DNA of 64,000 bases from Phytophthora sp. 'mugwort' (taxonomy: Eukaryota > Oomycota > Peronosporomycetes > Peronosporales > Peronosporaceae): assembly GCA_033558025.1 (NCBI GenBank), contig JAUCEF010000018.1:2294001-2358000 (forward strand), in the 5' to 3' direction. The notes beneath the pieces were generated by a model, which did no database searches, was not told the origin of the DNA, and worked only from the letters and a program-made list of their open reading frames with translations. This document shows, piece after piece, positions 32,382 through 42,990 of the stretch. Position numbers and translations under genes: made by a program. Position 1 is the first letter of the stretch. Every line of letters begins with the position of its first letter.

Positions 32382-33272
32382 ATGCCGGCGTCACTGCAGC
32401 CACCATCGACACAGAACAAGCCGCATAAGTGCCGGCAACGGGGTTGCGACAAGCAGTTTAACCGGAAATACACGTTACTGGAGCACATGAAAACCCACAC
32501 GGGCGAGAAACCGCACGTGTGCCCCGTGCGGTCCTGCAGCAAGCGCTTCAGCACGTCGGGCAACCTGTCGCGCCATAAGAGGCTCCACGGCGTCATCAAG
32601 CCGCTCGCGTGTCCCGTGGAGGGCTGCTACTGCACGTTCCCGAGCGACAACAAGCTCGACAAGCACATGCAGTTCCACTTCGGCAGCCCCGTGCACGTGT
32701 GCACTATCGCAAACTGTGGCAAGACCTTCAGCACGACGGGTAACCTGAACCGCCACGTCAAGCGTCATCACCCGAACGAGACGCTTCGTCCACTTCCACC
32801 GCCGCAACCAAACGCCCTGTTGCTGATCCAGCCGCCGCCGATGACTTCCCAGCCACTTCACGTCCAGATCCCTCCACAGATGCAAGTGCAGCAGGGTCCC
32901 GTGGGCATGGGGTATCAGTATCCGAACCGGCACGACGTCCACCAGGCGATAAAGCGGGTGGTGGGCGGTGTCCCGTCGGCCTTCGCCCCGGACCTAGCGC
33001 AGCAATACTACGGCGGCGGTATGATCCGATGGAGCGGCGAGTTCACCCGACCAACTCCGGCGCAGGTCGTCCCATCACAGCTGCCGTCCCCCTCGGGGGC
33101 GACACCCCGAGGCGCTCGAAACCTAGGCATCGCCAATGTGCTCTCGTCCATTTTCGACGAGATGGAGTTTGTGGATCCAGAGAAGCCACTACCAGCTCTT
33201 CCACTTCAGCCGCAGCCACAGAACCTGCTGGACGACATGGTGAACTTCCACGTCGCCCATATTGAGCTGTAA
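32382..33272 (+). CDS. C2H2 zinc-finger protein, family member A
   Basis: Probable nuclear DNA-binding regulator, 296 residues. Four TFIIIA-type fingers (C-x4-C-x12-H-x3/4-H) lie in residues about 17-143 with the helices RKYTLLEH, TSGNLSRH, SDNKLDKH and TTGNLNRH, and the classical TGEKPHVCP linker between fingers 1 and 2. A Pro/Gln-rich region follows (about 150-260), then a C-terminal LLDDMVNFHVAHIEL helix shared with members B and C. This member alone lacks a clear SPTxxEQW motif. Start is ATG 32382; an upstream non-ATG extension is not conserved in paralogues. Intact. Confidence 0.88.
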   Translation: MPASLQPPSTQNKPHKCRQRGCDKQFNRKYTLLEHMKTHTGEKPHVCPVRSCSKRFSTSGNLSRHKRLHGVIKPLACPVEGCYCTFPSDNKLDKHMQFHFGSPVHVCTIANCGKTFSTTGNLNRHVKRHHPNETLRPLPPPQPNALLLIQPPPMTSQPLHVQIPPQMQVQQGPVGMGYQYPNRHDVHQAIKRVVGGVPSAFAPDLAQQYYGGGMIRWSGEFTRPTPAQVVPSQLPSPSGATPRGARNLGIANVLSSIFDEMEFVDPEKPLPALPLQPQPQNLLDDMVNFHVAHIEL

Positions 33273-33498
33273 CAAGTGTAATAAGTTAATGAACTGGATG
33301 GGATTGTGGATATATCTGTTCATATTACGACCTGTATTTTCATTACTTCCCTCGCTAAGACACAAACAATAAGACTCTGCGTTATCACTTTATAGGACGG
33401 GTGCATTTTCGAGCGCATAGTAGTGATGATACCTTAAATCTGCCGGCCGAAATATTGGCATTAACTTATTTTCTTTCACGCTACGTAGTACCTTAGTG
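33273..33498. other. Gap between convergent zinc-finger loci A and B
   Basis: 3' flanks only; no feature seen. Confidence 0.4.
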
Positions 33499-34330
33499 CT
33501 ACGACATGTGGGAGACGTGAAAGTTGATCATATCATCGAGAATACTGATGTTATCGTGGCTCTGGGAGATCTGGGGCTGTTCGTCGGTATGGCCGGGCTG
33601 TGCCACATCCTCGTCAAAGATCTCCGTGAGCACGTCGAGCAGCTCGGCCGAGCCACCTCATCTCAACCCCCTGACCCTGCTCGGTACTGAAATGTGGCAG
33701 AGTGGACACGTCAATGACGGGTGGCTGGGAGACCTCCATGCTGCTCTCAAGTACGAATGCCGTGAAGGACAACGTTGATTGCTGCTCGGCACTGGTGGGG
33801 TTCGGTGCAGTGATCTCGGACGACGACGACGAGCTGGTCGAGACTTCGTCCATGTGCTGATGTTTGACGTGGCGGCTCAGATTACCCATGGTGCTGAAGG
33901 TCTTGCCGCAGTGGTTGATCTTGCAGACGTGCACGGGTATGCCGAGATGGAACTTCATGTGTTTCTCGAGCTTTTTGTTGCTCGGGAAAGAGCTCAAACA
34001 CCCTTGGACGGGGCAACGCAGCGGCTCGATGTATCCGTGCAGCCGTTTGTGTCGGGACAGGTCGCCCGACGTGCTGAAGCGCTTAGCGCAGGTCCTGACG
34101 GGACACACGTAGGGTTTCTCTCCCCTGTGTGTCTTCATGTGCTCGATCGGTGTGTACTTGAGATTGAAGTGGCGGTCGCAGACGCAGCGGTGCATGGCGG
34201 GCGTTAGCGACTTGGATCGAGTCTTGTTGACGGCGACCGAGCTCTCGGTCTGGGGAGACGTCGCCGAACCCGAACGTTTGAACGCGACAGCGCTTTTGAC
34301 AGTGACGCTGCATGCAGCCGAGATTTGCAT
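33499..34330 (-). pseudogene. C2H2 zinc-finger family member B, frameshifted tail, damaged finger 1
   Basis: The minus-strand frame from ATG 34330 has fingers 2-4 intact (helices TSGDLSRH, SNKKLEKH, TMGNLSRH) and a PTSAEQQ remnant of the shared tail motif. Finger 1 has lost spacing between its cysteines (C-x-C instead of C-x4-C: HRCVCDRHF), so it probably cannot bind zinc normally. A frame change near 33655 ends the main frame at 33614; the other frame continues with SAELLDVLTEIFDEDV and ILDDMINFHVSHMS, the same terminal helix as members A and C, up to 33499. Either recent pseudogene or base-call error. Confidence 0.8.
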
Positions 34331-35691
34331 CGCGCTGCTTTGAGCCAGTGAGTCTACGCCCGTAGTACGGGAAATGGCAAAATAGTGTAATGCGGGCGAC
34401 TATCACAATTGATGTGTGGAGCGACGGACAGCATTAGGGCAACTGGACGACGCCGGTACTGATCTCGTCGAGCGGAAGTGGGACCCCCTAGGACGGCCAG
34501 CGTCGCGGCGGACCACGGACACTCGTCGACGTTAATATAACTTTCTGCAAGACGTGTGACATCGGCAGCCACAAGCGAAAATAGCAAGGTGCTCACTGCG
34601 TAGATAGATAGAGAATTCGGCACGGGTCGACGCATGAAGCGCTTGGAAAAAAACACCGGCGAAAGACCGACGATGACCACGCATAATCCGGAAGCTTGTC
34701 CACCGCGCTGAGATATGGGCGTGCGTGTCAGTCGCCTAGCGACAAGAACATGTTGTTGCTCCAGCGGCTGCTTGCCTGGCTTAGGGCATCAACGCCGCGT
34801 TTTGTGGTATTTTACGATTATGCTCTGTCGTGTCCAGTTTCTTCAGGAGTCAAAGACGGCAACTTGATTGAAAAGCTCCCTTGAGACGGGTGGCACCAAG
34901 CGCTAAGTCTGGTCGCGTTCGGCGCCGCGACGACAAGACGCAAGCCCGCGGGGTTGAGGCACTGCTTTCCGCAGCTGGCGTGCGGCAAGCGCATAACGCC
35001 CTTGTCAAGCCGAGCTGGGTACCGACCGAGCGTTACCGCGCGTAACGATAGTGAATGGCGCTGTGAGGTCGTCTCGAGCGCGGGCAATGGCAGCGACGGA
35101 GAGTTTGTTAGACGCGGCGGGGATCGGCCAGTCCGCCCTCTATGGAATCCGTAGTACACAGACGAGCGGCGGTCGAACTTCACCTTCAACTTAGCATCGC
35201 GCTGTCCGAAAGTCCACAAGAGAGCCAGCGCGCACAGTACACGACAATAATGTGACCCTGCGCAGGGTGTCATACGCCCCGGAGTCGATGCGCTGACAGT
35301 GTGGTGACACCCAGTGGTCCACTGCGGTTCAGTAGTCGCCAATGGTGACATCCTGTCAGCGCATCAGTCTGAACAGCAAGGGGTACGTGCGGCGATCTAA
35401 CGCACAGCCGATTCACCAAGTTCGAATTCGTGCGATCGCCTCCACGAGAGCCTATACCGATGACTGCAAGGCGACAACGGCGCTGCTTGGTTAGTGCTAA
35501 TGGACAGCGCTGATATCTTCGATTTTCGGTGCATTGGGTCAACAAAGATGGACAGCAAATCGAGGAGGTTATTACCTTAACCAAATTGGCAGGACTTTAC
35601 TGTACCAGTTGCGGGGTTGCTGGAGAGCGAAGCAGCAGCCCCGACCTGCTGCTCATTGCCACACGTACACACTCACTCACACAAGTCAAAT
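34331..35691. other. GC-rich intergenic stretch with an inverted repeat
   Basis: Common upstream region of divergent members B and C. A minus-strand frame of 177 codons (35351-34818) has no family motif and is not accepted. An imperfect inverted repeat occupies 35287-35365. Confidence 0.4.
35287..35365. repeat. 79-bp imperfect inverted repeat
   Basis: The ends are GATGCGCTGACAG and its reverse complement CTGTCAGCGCATC, with further pairing inward (GGTGACACCCAGTGG against CCAATGGTGACA). It could form a long hairpin or be a tiny MITE-like remnant. Confidence 0.6.
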
Positions 35692-36423
35692 ATGTCGTAT
35701 CCATACACTTCCGCTGCAGACGTCAACCTTTCCGACGGCGCGCCCGAGGACCTGCTGCTCCACCGCTGCCCTGAGTCCAGCTGCCGTCGCCTGTTTAGTC
35801 GCAAGTACGCGCTCGGCGAGCACATGAAGACACACACGGGAGAGCGGCCACACGTGTGCCCCGTGCGCTCCTGCGCCAAGCGGTTCACGACGTCCGGTAA
35901 CCTGGCGCGTCACAAGCGCCTGCACGGCTACATCGAGCCCATCCAGTGCCCCGTGGAGGGCTGTATTTGCGCCTTCCCGAGCGACAGCAAGCTCGAGAAG
36001 CACATGAAGTTCCATTACGGCGGACCTGTGCATCTTTGCGAGGTGCTCGGCTGCGGCAAGACTTTCACGACCATGGGTAACCTCAATCGCCACACCAAGA
36101 GTCAGCACCCCGAGGTCTTCGCACTGCACACAAGACCTGGAACAGCAGTGCTCGACACTCGGAGCCCCACGACGACCGACGCGTGGAGCTCGGGACCGCG
36201 GTTTGAGGCTCCGCAACGTCGCCTGAAGCGAGCGTGGTCGACAGGGACGAACCCGCTACCAGCGGAGTCGTCGGCGAGTTTTAGCGAGGAACACCTTGAG
36301 GTGCTGGATCATCTCTCCGCGCTCCTGGTCGGAACGGGCCTCGACGGCACTGCCAGCGACAGAAGGAGCAACCTCGTGGACGACATCATCCGCTTCCACG
36401 TAGAGGAGCTCGGCTATTCGTAG
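35692..36423 (+). CDS. C2H2 zinc-finger protein, family member C
   Basis: 243 residues, intact, probable nuclear regulator. Four fingers with helices RKYALGEH, TSGNLARH, SDSKLEKH and TMGNLNRH; the linker is TGERPHVCP. The tail has an SPTTTDAW motif matching the SPTxxEQW of paralogues, a basic patch (RRLKRAW), and ends with LVDDIIRFHVEELGYS, the terminal helix type of members A and B. Start ATG 35692 (MSYPYTS) lies 24 codons before finger 1; an upstream TTG frame is ignored. Finger residues at the base-contacting positions are the same as in other members. Confidence 0.88.
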   Translation: MSYPYTSAADVNLSDGAPEDLLLHRCPESSCRRLFSRKYALGEHMKTHTGERPHVCPVRSCAKRFTTSGNLARHKRLHGYIEPIQCPVEGCICAFPSDSKLEKHMKFHYGGPVHLCEVLGCGKTFTTMGNLNRHTKSQHPEVFALHTRPGTAVLDTRSPTTTDAWSSGPRFEAPQRRLKRAWSTGTNPLPAESSASFSEEHLEVLDHLSALLVGTGLDGTASDRRSNLVDDIIRFHVEELGYS

Positions 36424-37251
36424 ACTTACCGGAAAATACTGCAAATTGCACGGACGAAATACCCTCAGTAATTCATGAATGATCTACATGCCAAGAGCTT
36501 ACCACTCTAAACTTTATGTAAGTTTTAATTTTATCAAAGGTTGTCTTAATGTACATAAGAAGTAACTGAATCCTCAGTTCGACGCGCGTGTTGCTAAGCT
36601 TTTGAGTGAACATCGCTACATCGTAGTTGACAGTCTATCGTCTGAGTGCAGCGGTCCGCGATGCGACATCGACACGATCTCATGCGTGTCCTCTTTCCGA
36701 CCTTGGGCCCCTGGGTGGATCTTTCGCCCTTGAATCTCAGGCGTGCGTCCTTTTCGCTGCGCGTTGCGCGCGTGCGGACCATAAAATACATTCGACGTGA
36801 TTTCGCCCGTGTCCACGAGCTGTTTTTGTGTGGTGCGAGCACCACGCGAGATTTGACTCGGTTTTCTTATCTACTGAGCGGGGCACGAAGTAACGGCAAC
36901 TCGCCATCACACAGAGCCACAACGGCAAAAAGTGGACAGGAGACTGTCCTGCCTCGGCTATTACTGGTACTGTGTGGCACGTTTTCGTGGCGCAGCAGTT
37001 TTCAAGGCTTGACGAGTGGCAGCCCTGTGGCCTCTACAAACAGCAGCCGTCTGTCACACGTCGTTCGTCTAGCTTGACCCCAGACGTTTCCGACTCGATT
37101 GTGTAACGGTCAAGAAGTCGGAGATGACTTGTTTTCACTATGCGATACCAGAAAAAGGCGCCGCGATTTCGATGGGCAGACACGGTACTTGGACCGACAT
37201 CGGAGGATCGGCGACTCAGTTCCCAAATCGTCTCCTCCCCCACAAACGGAA
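36424..37251. other. Intergenic stretch upstream of member D
   Basis: Promoter and 5' flank of member D. A CGCCCGTGTCCAC run near 36805 recurs as GGCCCGTGTCCAC upstream of member E (near 41199) and may be a shared upstream element, which is a weak observation. Confidence 0.35.
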
Positions 37252-37914
37252 ATGAATATGACGAGCCTCACCGCTGCCTTCGAGCCCAATATGTGCCCAG
37301 ACCTTAAGCGTATGCACAGCGAGTCGGGCGTCTACCGCTGCACGGTAGCGGGCTGTCATCGCGAGTTCAACCGCAAGTACACGCTCGGCGAGCACGTCAA
37401 GACGCACACCGGTGAGCGTCCGCATGTGTGCCCCGTGCCCACGTGCGGTAAGCGCTTCAGCACCTCCGGCAACCTCTCGCGCCACAAACGTCTCCACGGC
37501 TACATCGAGCCGCTCAAGTGTCCTGTGGATGGCTGTATTTGCACGTTCCCGAGCAACAACAAGCTCGAGAAGCACATGAAGTTTCACTACGGCAGCGACG
37601 TCAAGGTATGCCTCGTGCCTGGCTGCGGCAAGACCTTCACCACGACGGGCAATCTGAACCGTCACTTGAAGAACCACCACTCTGGTGCTGTCGCCGCCGC
37701 CACTGGCTGCAGGAGCCCCATGACGTCCCAGGTCACCGTCGCCGGTAGCCCTACCGCCGCCGAGCAGTGGATCCCGATTTCCCCTCTCGATGACGTTATG
37801 TTCTGGCCTGAGACCCTCAATCCCGAGCTCGACTTCGCCGAGACGGCCACTAATCAGGACCTGCTCGAAGCGCTCGAGTCCTTCCTCGACGAGAATGAGC
37901 CACTGCAGTTCTAG
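37252..37914 (+). CDS. C2H2 zinc-finger protein, family member D
   Basis: 220 residues, intact. Four fingers with helices RKYTLGEH, TSGNLSRH, SNNKLEKH and TTGNLNRH, linker TGERPHVCP. The tail carries AGSPTAAEQWIPIS and ends in an acidic helix (NQDLLEALESFLDENEPLQF). Start ATG 37252 (MNMTSLTAAFEPNMCPDLKR); a GTG at 37099 would add 51 residues not seen in paralogues. Closest relatives in the window are members E and G. Confidence 0.88.
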   Translation: MNMTSLTAAFEPNMCPDLKRMHSESGVYRCTVAGCHREFNRKYTLGEHVKTHTGERPHVCPVPTCGKRFSTSGNLSRHKRLHGYIEPLKCPVDGCICTFPSNNKLEKHMKFHYGSDVKVCLVPGCGKTFTTTGNLNRHLKNHHSGAVAAATGCRSPMTSQVTVAGSPTAAEQWIPISPLDDVMFWPETLNPELDFAETATNQDLLEALESFLDENEPLQF

Positions 37915-38117
37915 AAAGTAGCTCATGTAGTTCGACGCTGCGAAGTTGGCACCCTATTTTATTTTGAGTTTCCACAAGTGTAAGAATGAAAGGGCTAAGA
38001 TAATCCAATGATGTCACCCTTCGAAACTATCCAAAAACCTTGCTCTATCTACAACAGTGCCTAAAAGCTTATCACTCATGAATTTATCTACGGTACACGT
38101 AGAGAGGAATAATTTAC

Positions 38118-38256
38118 GGGTATTTCCCTCAAATGTAGACCTAACACCTGCAATTTCCCCCCAATGTGGACCTTTCCCTCAGTGTGGACCTACCAACAAA
38201 ACTTAGATGGCGCACACTACCGGGGGTATTCGTCTCACAAACAGCTCCATATACGA
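38118..38256 (+). repeat. Left terminal inverted repeat of MULE 1
   Basis: Pairs with 40724-40867 at roughly 85-90% by eye. Shared runs include GACCTAACACCTGCAATTTC and GCGCACACTACCGGGGG. Confidence 0.85.
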
Positions 38257-40723
38257 CCCGCAGCAATGGCCACGTACATCCGCACGCTCATGTACGGACT
38301 AGTGGCCACTTATAGCTCCACGATCAACTACAAATGGTAACTTACCTAAGCCTTGTTTAATTTAGAAGCTATTTTGGAAGCCTCAACTTTTTTTCAATCG
38401 TTAAAAATATGCATCGCTATGTTGGTGGTTACCCGAAGTTTTCAGTTCGGCAGACTCTTTGCTGCAAGGAAACGAATTCTGCAATGGAGCTGCCCAGTGT
38501 GGACGTCGACCATCGCCATCCATCCATTAAAGAGGGCGAAATCTTCCCGACACGAAAGTGCGTTACTGACTTTCTTAAGGACTACAACTACGATATTGAC
38601 AAGTGTATCAAATTGAGCAAGACGCAGAAGAACGGAGGGAAAAAAAGCTGTATATGTTTGCTCAGACGATCGTTACGGTTGGCGTGTTCAGTTGAACAGA
38701 CGAGAGGTCGGCACAAGAAAGCGGAATTTTTCTTTGTCAACAATCACCATTCCGACGTATGCACTTCGTTTCGTAAGACAACCAAACGCCAATTATTGCG
38801 TAATGGCACTTTCACCAGCGCAGTTGCTGCTAATAAAACAGTGCCACGAAGACAACTTCAGAATCTTGTTTCATGCCGCGATGGCATCAACATTGACGAG
38901 CTACGCAGCATTCTCTACATGGCTAAAGACGCAGTCACAGAAAGCTTTGATGTTGAATAGGCTCAATCATTTACATTGATACCCTCGCTGCTCAAATTGT
39001 TTTAAGAGAAAAATCCGGTGCTTGCGTTGCGTTGGATTTAGATTCGGATGAAGATTTTTTCGTGCGTTCATAGCGTTAGGGGCTGCGATTGATTCGTTTG
39101 AGGCATGTATCCCAATGTTTGGCTTCGATGGGACGCATTTCAAGAACAACAAGTACCGCGGTGTTATATTGACGTTGCTTGGTCGCGATGGCAACGGCAG
39201 CAATTTGACCATTGCTTTTGCTGTTGTTCACTCCGAGAATAAGGAAAATATTCAGTGTTTTTTGAAAACTGAGTTCACGCTGGTGTTGTCTTTGACAGAA
39301 TTCCACTTTTGCGACCGCGGCCTATCATCGTCGCCCAAGTACAACTCAGCTCTAGACGCCCTGGAAAACGGATTTGGGAAACCTACTCGCGAATACATCA
39401 AGAAAATTTCACCTGTCAAATGGTATGTGGGCCAATAAAACTTTGGGTATCGTGGCAACTTAATCAGCTAATGAACGGTATGTACCGTGTGCTTTGTTCG
39501 ATTGGAGATCGACCAACTTCGTTGAGAGCGACAACAATGTCATGCTCGCAAACGGTCTCCGTAATTCGACGCGCCTTTCGGAATGTTGCAGCAAACAATG
39601 ACGGCAACGATGAACAGCGCTACCGTGCGGCGCAAGTTGGCGTCTAAGTGGTCAGATTCAGGTCTTTCCTACAATCTATATTGCCGCACGCAGGGAGTTC
39701 GGGTCCAGACGCGAAGGGAATTTGGAGACTTTGTGTTGCTCTTGCAAAGTATTCACCCATGTCAAAATCCCATGTCGACCCTAACAGCAACCCTACGAAT
39801 GCTGGCCAACACCTCAGAAAAGACGAGGTCTTCTTCACCGCTTATAAGCTAAGTACGTACAAGGCTGCATTTGGAAACATGAGCGTCAAAATTGTTGTCG
39901 ACGACGACATTGTCAAAGATCCCACCATTCTTCCATCACCACTTTATCGTCAGCAGGGCGGCCAAAACCGCGAGGATCCTAAGTGGAGGTGAACCAGGCG
40001 GGGGGGGGGGGGGGGGGGACATATAAGTGCAGAGGATGCAAGCAACAAAGTAAACACAATACACAATATTGCTACATGTCCATATGAGGAGTGCGTAATT
40101 CACACGTTCGAGTAGGACGAACAGTAATTTCGGCTGACCAACTAGAAGGCGAAAGCCATCGTATAGCCGAGTTGAACGGTATCGATTCTTTGGAAGTACC
40201 CCCCCGCCTTGGACCTTAACAGTGATGAGTTGTTTGAGGTTCGCGCAACCACCACGGCACTGGTGGATCACGTTGCAGAAGCGAACACGCCAAGCGAAAT
40301 GAACAGAGGCAGTTTTTCTCTCGAGGCGGCGGAACCTCAGAACACCGACAGCACGAGTCGCCTCAACATTGCCTTTATACTGTCGTGAATCACATTAAAG
40401 ACACTAGCTTAAGAAATTAATCCAGTACACATCAATGATAGTCCTACAATATCCGATGACACCGATGTTACATGTTGTTGCGTATCCCATACGAGCGCGT
40501 AAAGTTTTAATTCGATATGGCTTCGCCCAGATAACCCAACCTGTCCCTTGACTCGCTTTGCGGGGAGACATCACCTCGGCACTCTTCAGCCACTACCACC
40601 TTCACCTTCATCTTCAGACTACCCTCACCGTCTGCGCCAATCAGGGTCGACTCAAGCAGCTCTTCAACCCGGTCTTACATATTTAGAATGCGCCTTAACC
40701 TTCACCGCCCTGCCCTCGCCAGG

Positions 40724-40867
40724 CGCAGATCGTACATGGAGCTGTTTGTGAGACAAATGCCCCCGGTAGTGTGCGCCACCTAAGGTTTGCTGATGGGTCC
40801 ACACTGAGGGAAAGGTCCACATTGGGGGAAATTGCAGGTGTTAGGTCCAAATTCAGGGAAATACCCC
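40724..40867 (-). repeat. Right terminal inverted repeat of MULE 1
   Basis: Partner of 38118-38256; followed by the 9-bp target duplication ATAATATAC at 40868-40876. Confidence 0.85.
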
Positions 40868-41367
40868 ATAATATACCTCTTGCCCTTCGCGGATTAGTCT
40901 CGCTACAAGTGACCTCGAGCCGCAGTTGCATCGCACATGGGGTGTATCGGTACTTATTAAAAAAGTAGCCAGGCTACAAACGAGCAAGAGAAGATTATGC
41001 GCGCCAACTTATGGTACGTGACAAGTACTGTACATGGACTGTACTGGTCTCGAGTGCACGAGGTGGACACGACCATGTCAACGTGCGGACACTTCTTACA
41101 GCTGTAGCGCTCCTTCTGGCAAGGGGGCGCGAGTTGTGACAGTGGGCAGCTTCGACTGCGCCTCGGTGTCGCACACAGTGTATTGCGCCAAATCTGGCCC
41201 GTGTCCACACCGAATTCCCACCACGAGGATCAGCTGAGCGTGCTTTGCCCGCGAAGATCAACCGCTGCATCTCTTTGACTCAAAGAGATGCAGACGATGC
41301 CCGCTCATTCTTCATTTGGTTGCGCAGTCCACGCAGCCTACAACCACAGCCACTTTCAAGGAAGGTC
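40868..41367. other. Upstream region of member E with a perfect palindrome
   Basis: No gene. Contains the 29-bp palindrome at 41265-41293. Confidence 0.4.
41265..41293. repeat. Perfect 14-bp-arm palindrome, 1-base spacer
   Basis: CTGCATCTCTTTGA, C, TCAAAGAGATGCAG. All 14 pairs match. It lies 75 bp upstream of the ATG of zinc-finger member E. Confidence 0.9.
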
Positions 41368-42022
41368 ATGCTGCCGACTAGCGAATCGATCCTGAAGCCG
41401 TGCGACCTCAAGCGCCAATCGCCCGACGTCACATCTACTCTCTCACGTTCCGAACCGAGCTGCAACGAGCAGGTCACCCGCAAGCGCACGAGGACTCGCA
41501 CTGCTGAGCGTCCGCATGTCTGCCCAGTGCGAGCGTGTGGCAAGCGCTTTAGTACGTCCGGCAACCTGTCCCGTCACAAGCGGCTGCACGGCTACATCCA
41601 GCCGCTCACGTGTCCCGACCAGGGCTGCATTTGCACGTTCCCGAGCAGCAACAAACTCGAGCAGCACATGAAGTTCCACTACGGTACGGCTTCAAGGTCT
41701 GCGTGGTACGCAGGTGTGGCAAGACGTTCAGCACGACTGGTAACCTGAACCGTCACTTGAATACCCAGCACAGTCACAAGCACGAGGAGGCTCTGGCGAC
41801 GGTGACAACGGATTCGCCAACGCTGGAATACGGATCAAGTAGCCCCACGAGCACGGAGCAATGGGACCCCCTTCCGACGACTGCTGTCCACTCGCTTCGG
41901 AGCGAAATGTGCCGTCGTCAGAGTCTTCACCGTCCGCGGGATTGTTCGAAGACGTCTGGAATCCCGTCTTGCTCGACACGTTGATGAACATCCTCGACGA
42001 CCAGACCACCTTCTCATGTTAG
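41368..42022 (+). pseudogene. C2H2 zinc-finger family member E, two frameshifts, finger 1 lost
   Basis: The frame from ATG 41368 lacks finger 1 (a basic RTRTAERPHVCP remnant marks its end), and has fingers 2 and 3 (TSGNLSRH; SSNKLEQH). A frame change near 41685 moves finger 4 (VRRCGKTFSTTGNLNRHLN) and SSPTSTEQWDPL to the next frame, and a second change near 41905 moves the tail (GLFEDVWNPVLLDTLMNILD) to a third, ending at 42022. The order of all family parts is kept, so the gene was whole recently. Closest to member G (LFDDVWNAEMLDTLVNVLQD). Confidence 0.85.
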
Positions 42023-42990
42023 GAATCAGAACAACACTAAGCTCATTAAGTTAAGTCCAATACAAGTCCATTGGTAGCCATTAGTTGTAGTTGAAACATC
42101 TCTCCACGTCTTATCGCTTCAACCACCTGGCGAAATTCAGCGAGAGTGGGGCGGGTAGAGAGCTCGGGGTTGTTGCAGCTGGCTGACGCCTAATAAGACA
42201 ATGAAAAAGGAAGAGCACCGCAGACCATTTAACTGAAGTAGGCTCTCTCAGTGTTGACGTTATTTTCTCTAATTTTAATAGCCGCGTCTTCTAGAAATGA
42301 CTGTGAAGCTCTCGGGTAATGGTGGAATGTTCACCAGACGAGATTTACTACGACGTATTAATAAGTGATAAACACAAATACTGTACACATTTTTGTGGTT
42401 TAATCGGTTGAGCTTTTAGCTTAATATCTTGTACTGTACACCTGGGGACGCTAATCCCAATTCCATGTGGTGACGGCCATTACCTCACAGAAACATCAGC
42501 GCTTTCGCGTTTTTCCTTTCCTCTCCACACACCAGCACCAAGATATTGGTGACGATGTCTCAGAAGATTGTCCGTGACGTACTGATTGAAAGCATTGCTA
42601 GAGCCAGGGAGACATTTTCACAAGCTAGTGGAGATTCAAGCGAGCGCTGCTGGTTGCATCCACGCCTACACTTATATGCTGCTTTAACTGAGACTAGCGG
42701 TGTTTTTCATCAGTTGATTCGTCACGGCTGTCGTCTGCAAACTACATGTACTTCCACCTGCTTCCACGTTACCCGATGTACATGTACTCTACTTGTAAAC
42801 TGAAACACATGCCGGTCATAAACTAGATGGTGACGTATGATAGAATGAAGGCACACGCTGGACTTCAAACAGTGAGGACTTCTAATCATTTCCAGATTCC
42901 CTAGCAGTGGATTAGTACACAGCAGATATTAATTCACTGAGTGGCTTAGAGTATATTGTGTGTTGATCTTGGTAGCCACTGCACTACGAC
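42023..42990. other. Intergenic stretch, nothing recognised
   Basis: AT-rich in places. No coding frame with family motifs and no repeat seen. Confidence 0.35.

Larger units (their letters stand above)
38118..40867 (+). mobile_element. MULE DNA transposon with terminal inverted repeats and TSD
   Basis: A 2.75-kb Mutator-like element between members D and E. Its ends are inverted repeats of about 140 bp starting GGGTATTTCCCT, flanked by 9-bp direct repeats (ATAATTTAC left, ATAATATAC right; one mismatch). The plus strand encodes a decayed MULE transposase: an N-terminal FLYWCH/FAR1-like part (38409-38960), the catalytic block MFGFDGTHFKNNKYRGVILT (Asp of GFDGTH) with LLGRDGNGSNLTIAFAVVHS, a STNFVESDNNVML block, and a C-terminal SWIM-type zinc motif (CSCKVFTHVKIPC). 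Several frame changes; probably immobile by itself. A 19-G run lies at 40000-40018. Confidence 0.88.

Noticed and set aside
34818..35351. 177-codon minus-strand ORF
   Set aside because: GC-rich region, no family motif, no coding-like structure, and it overlaps an inverted repeat. Likely chance.
35686..36216. Long minus-strand ORFs opposite zinc-finger genes (also at 32475-32942, 37216-37926 and 44758-45363)
   Set aside because: They are antisense shadows created by the biased codon use of the finger genes and repeat in each paralogue as mirror sequence.
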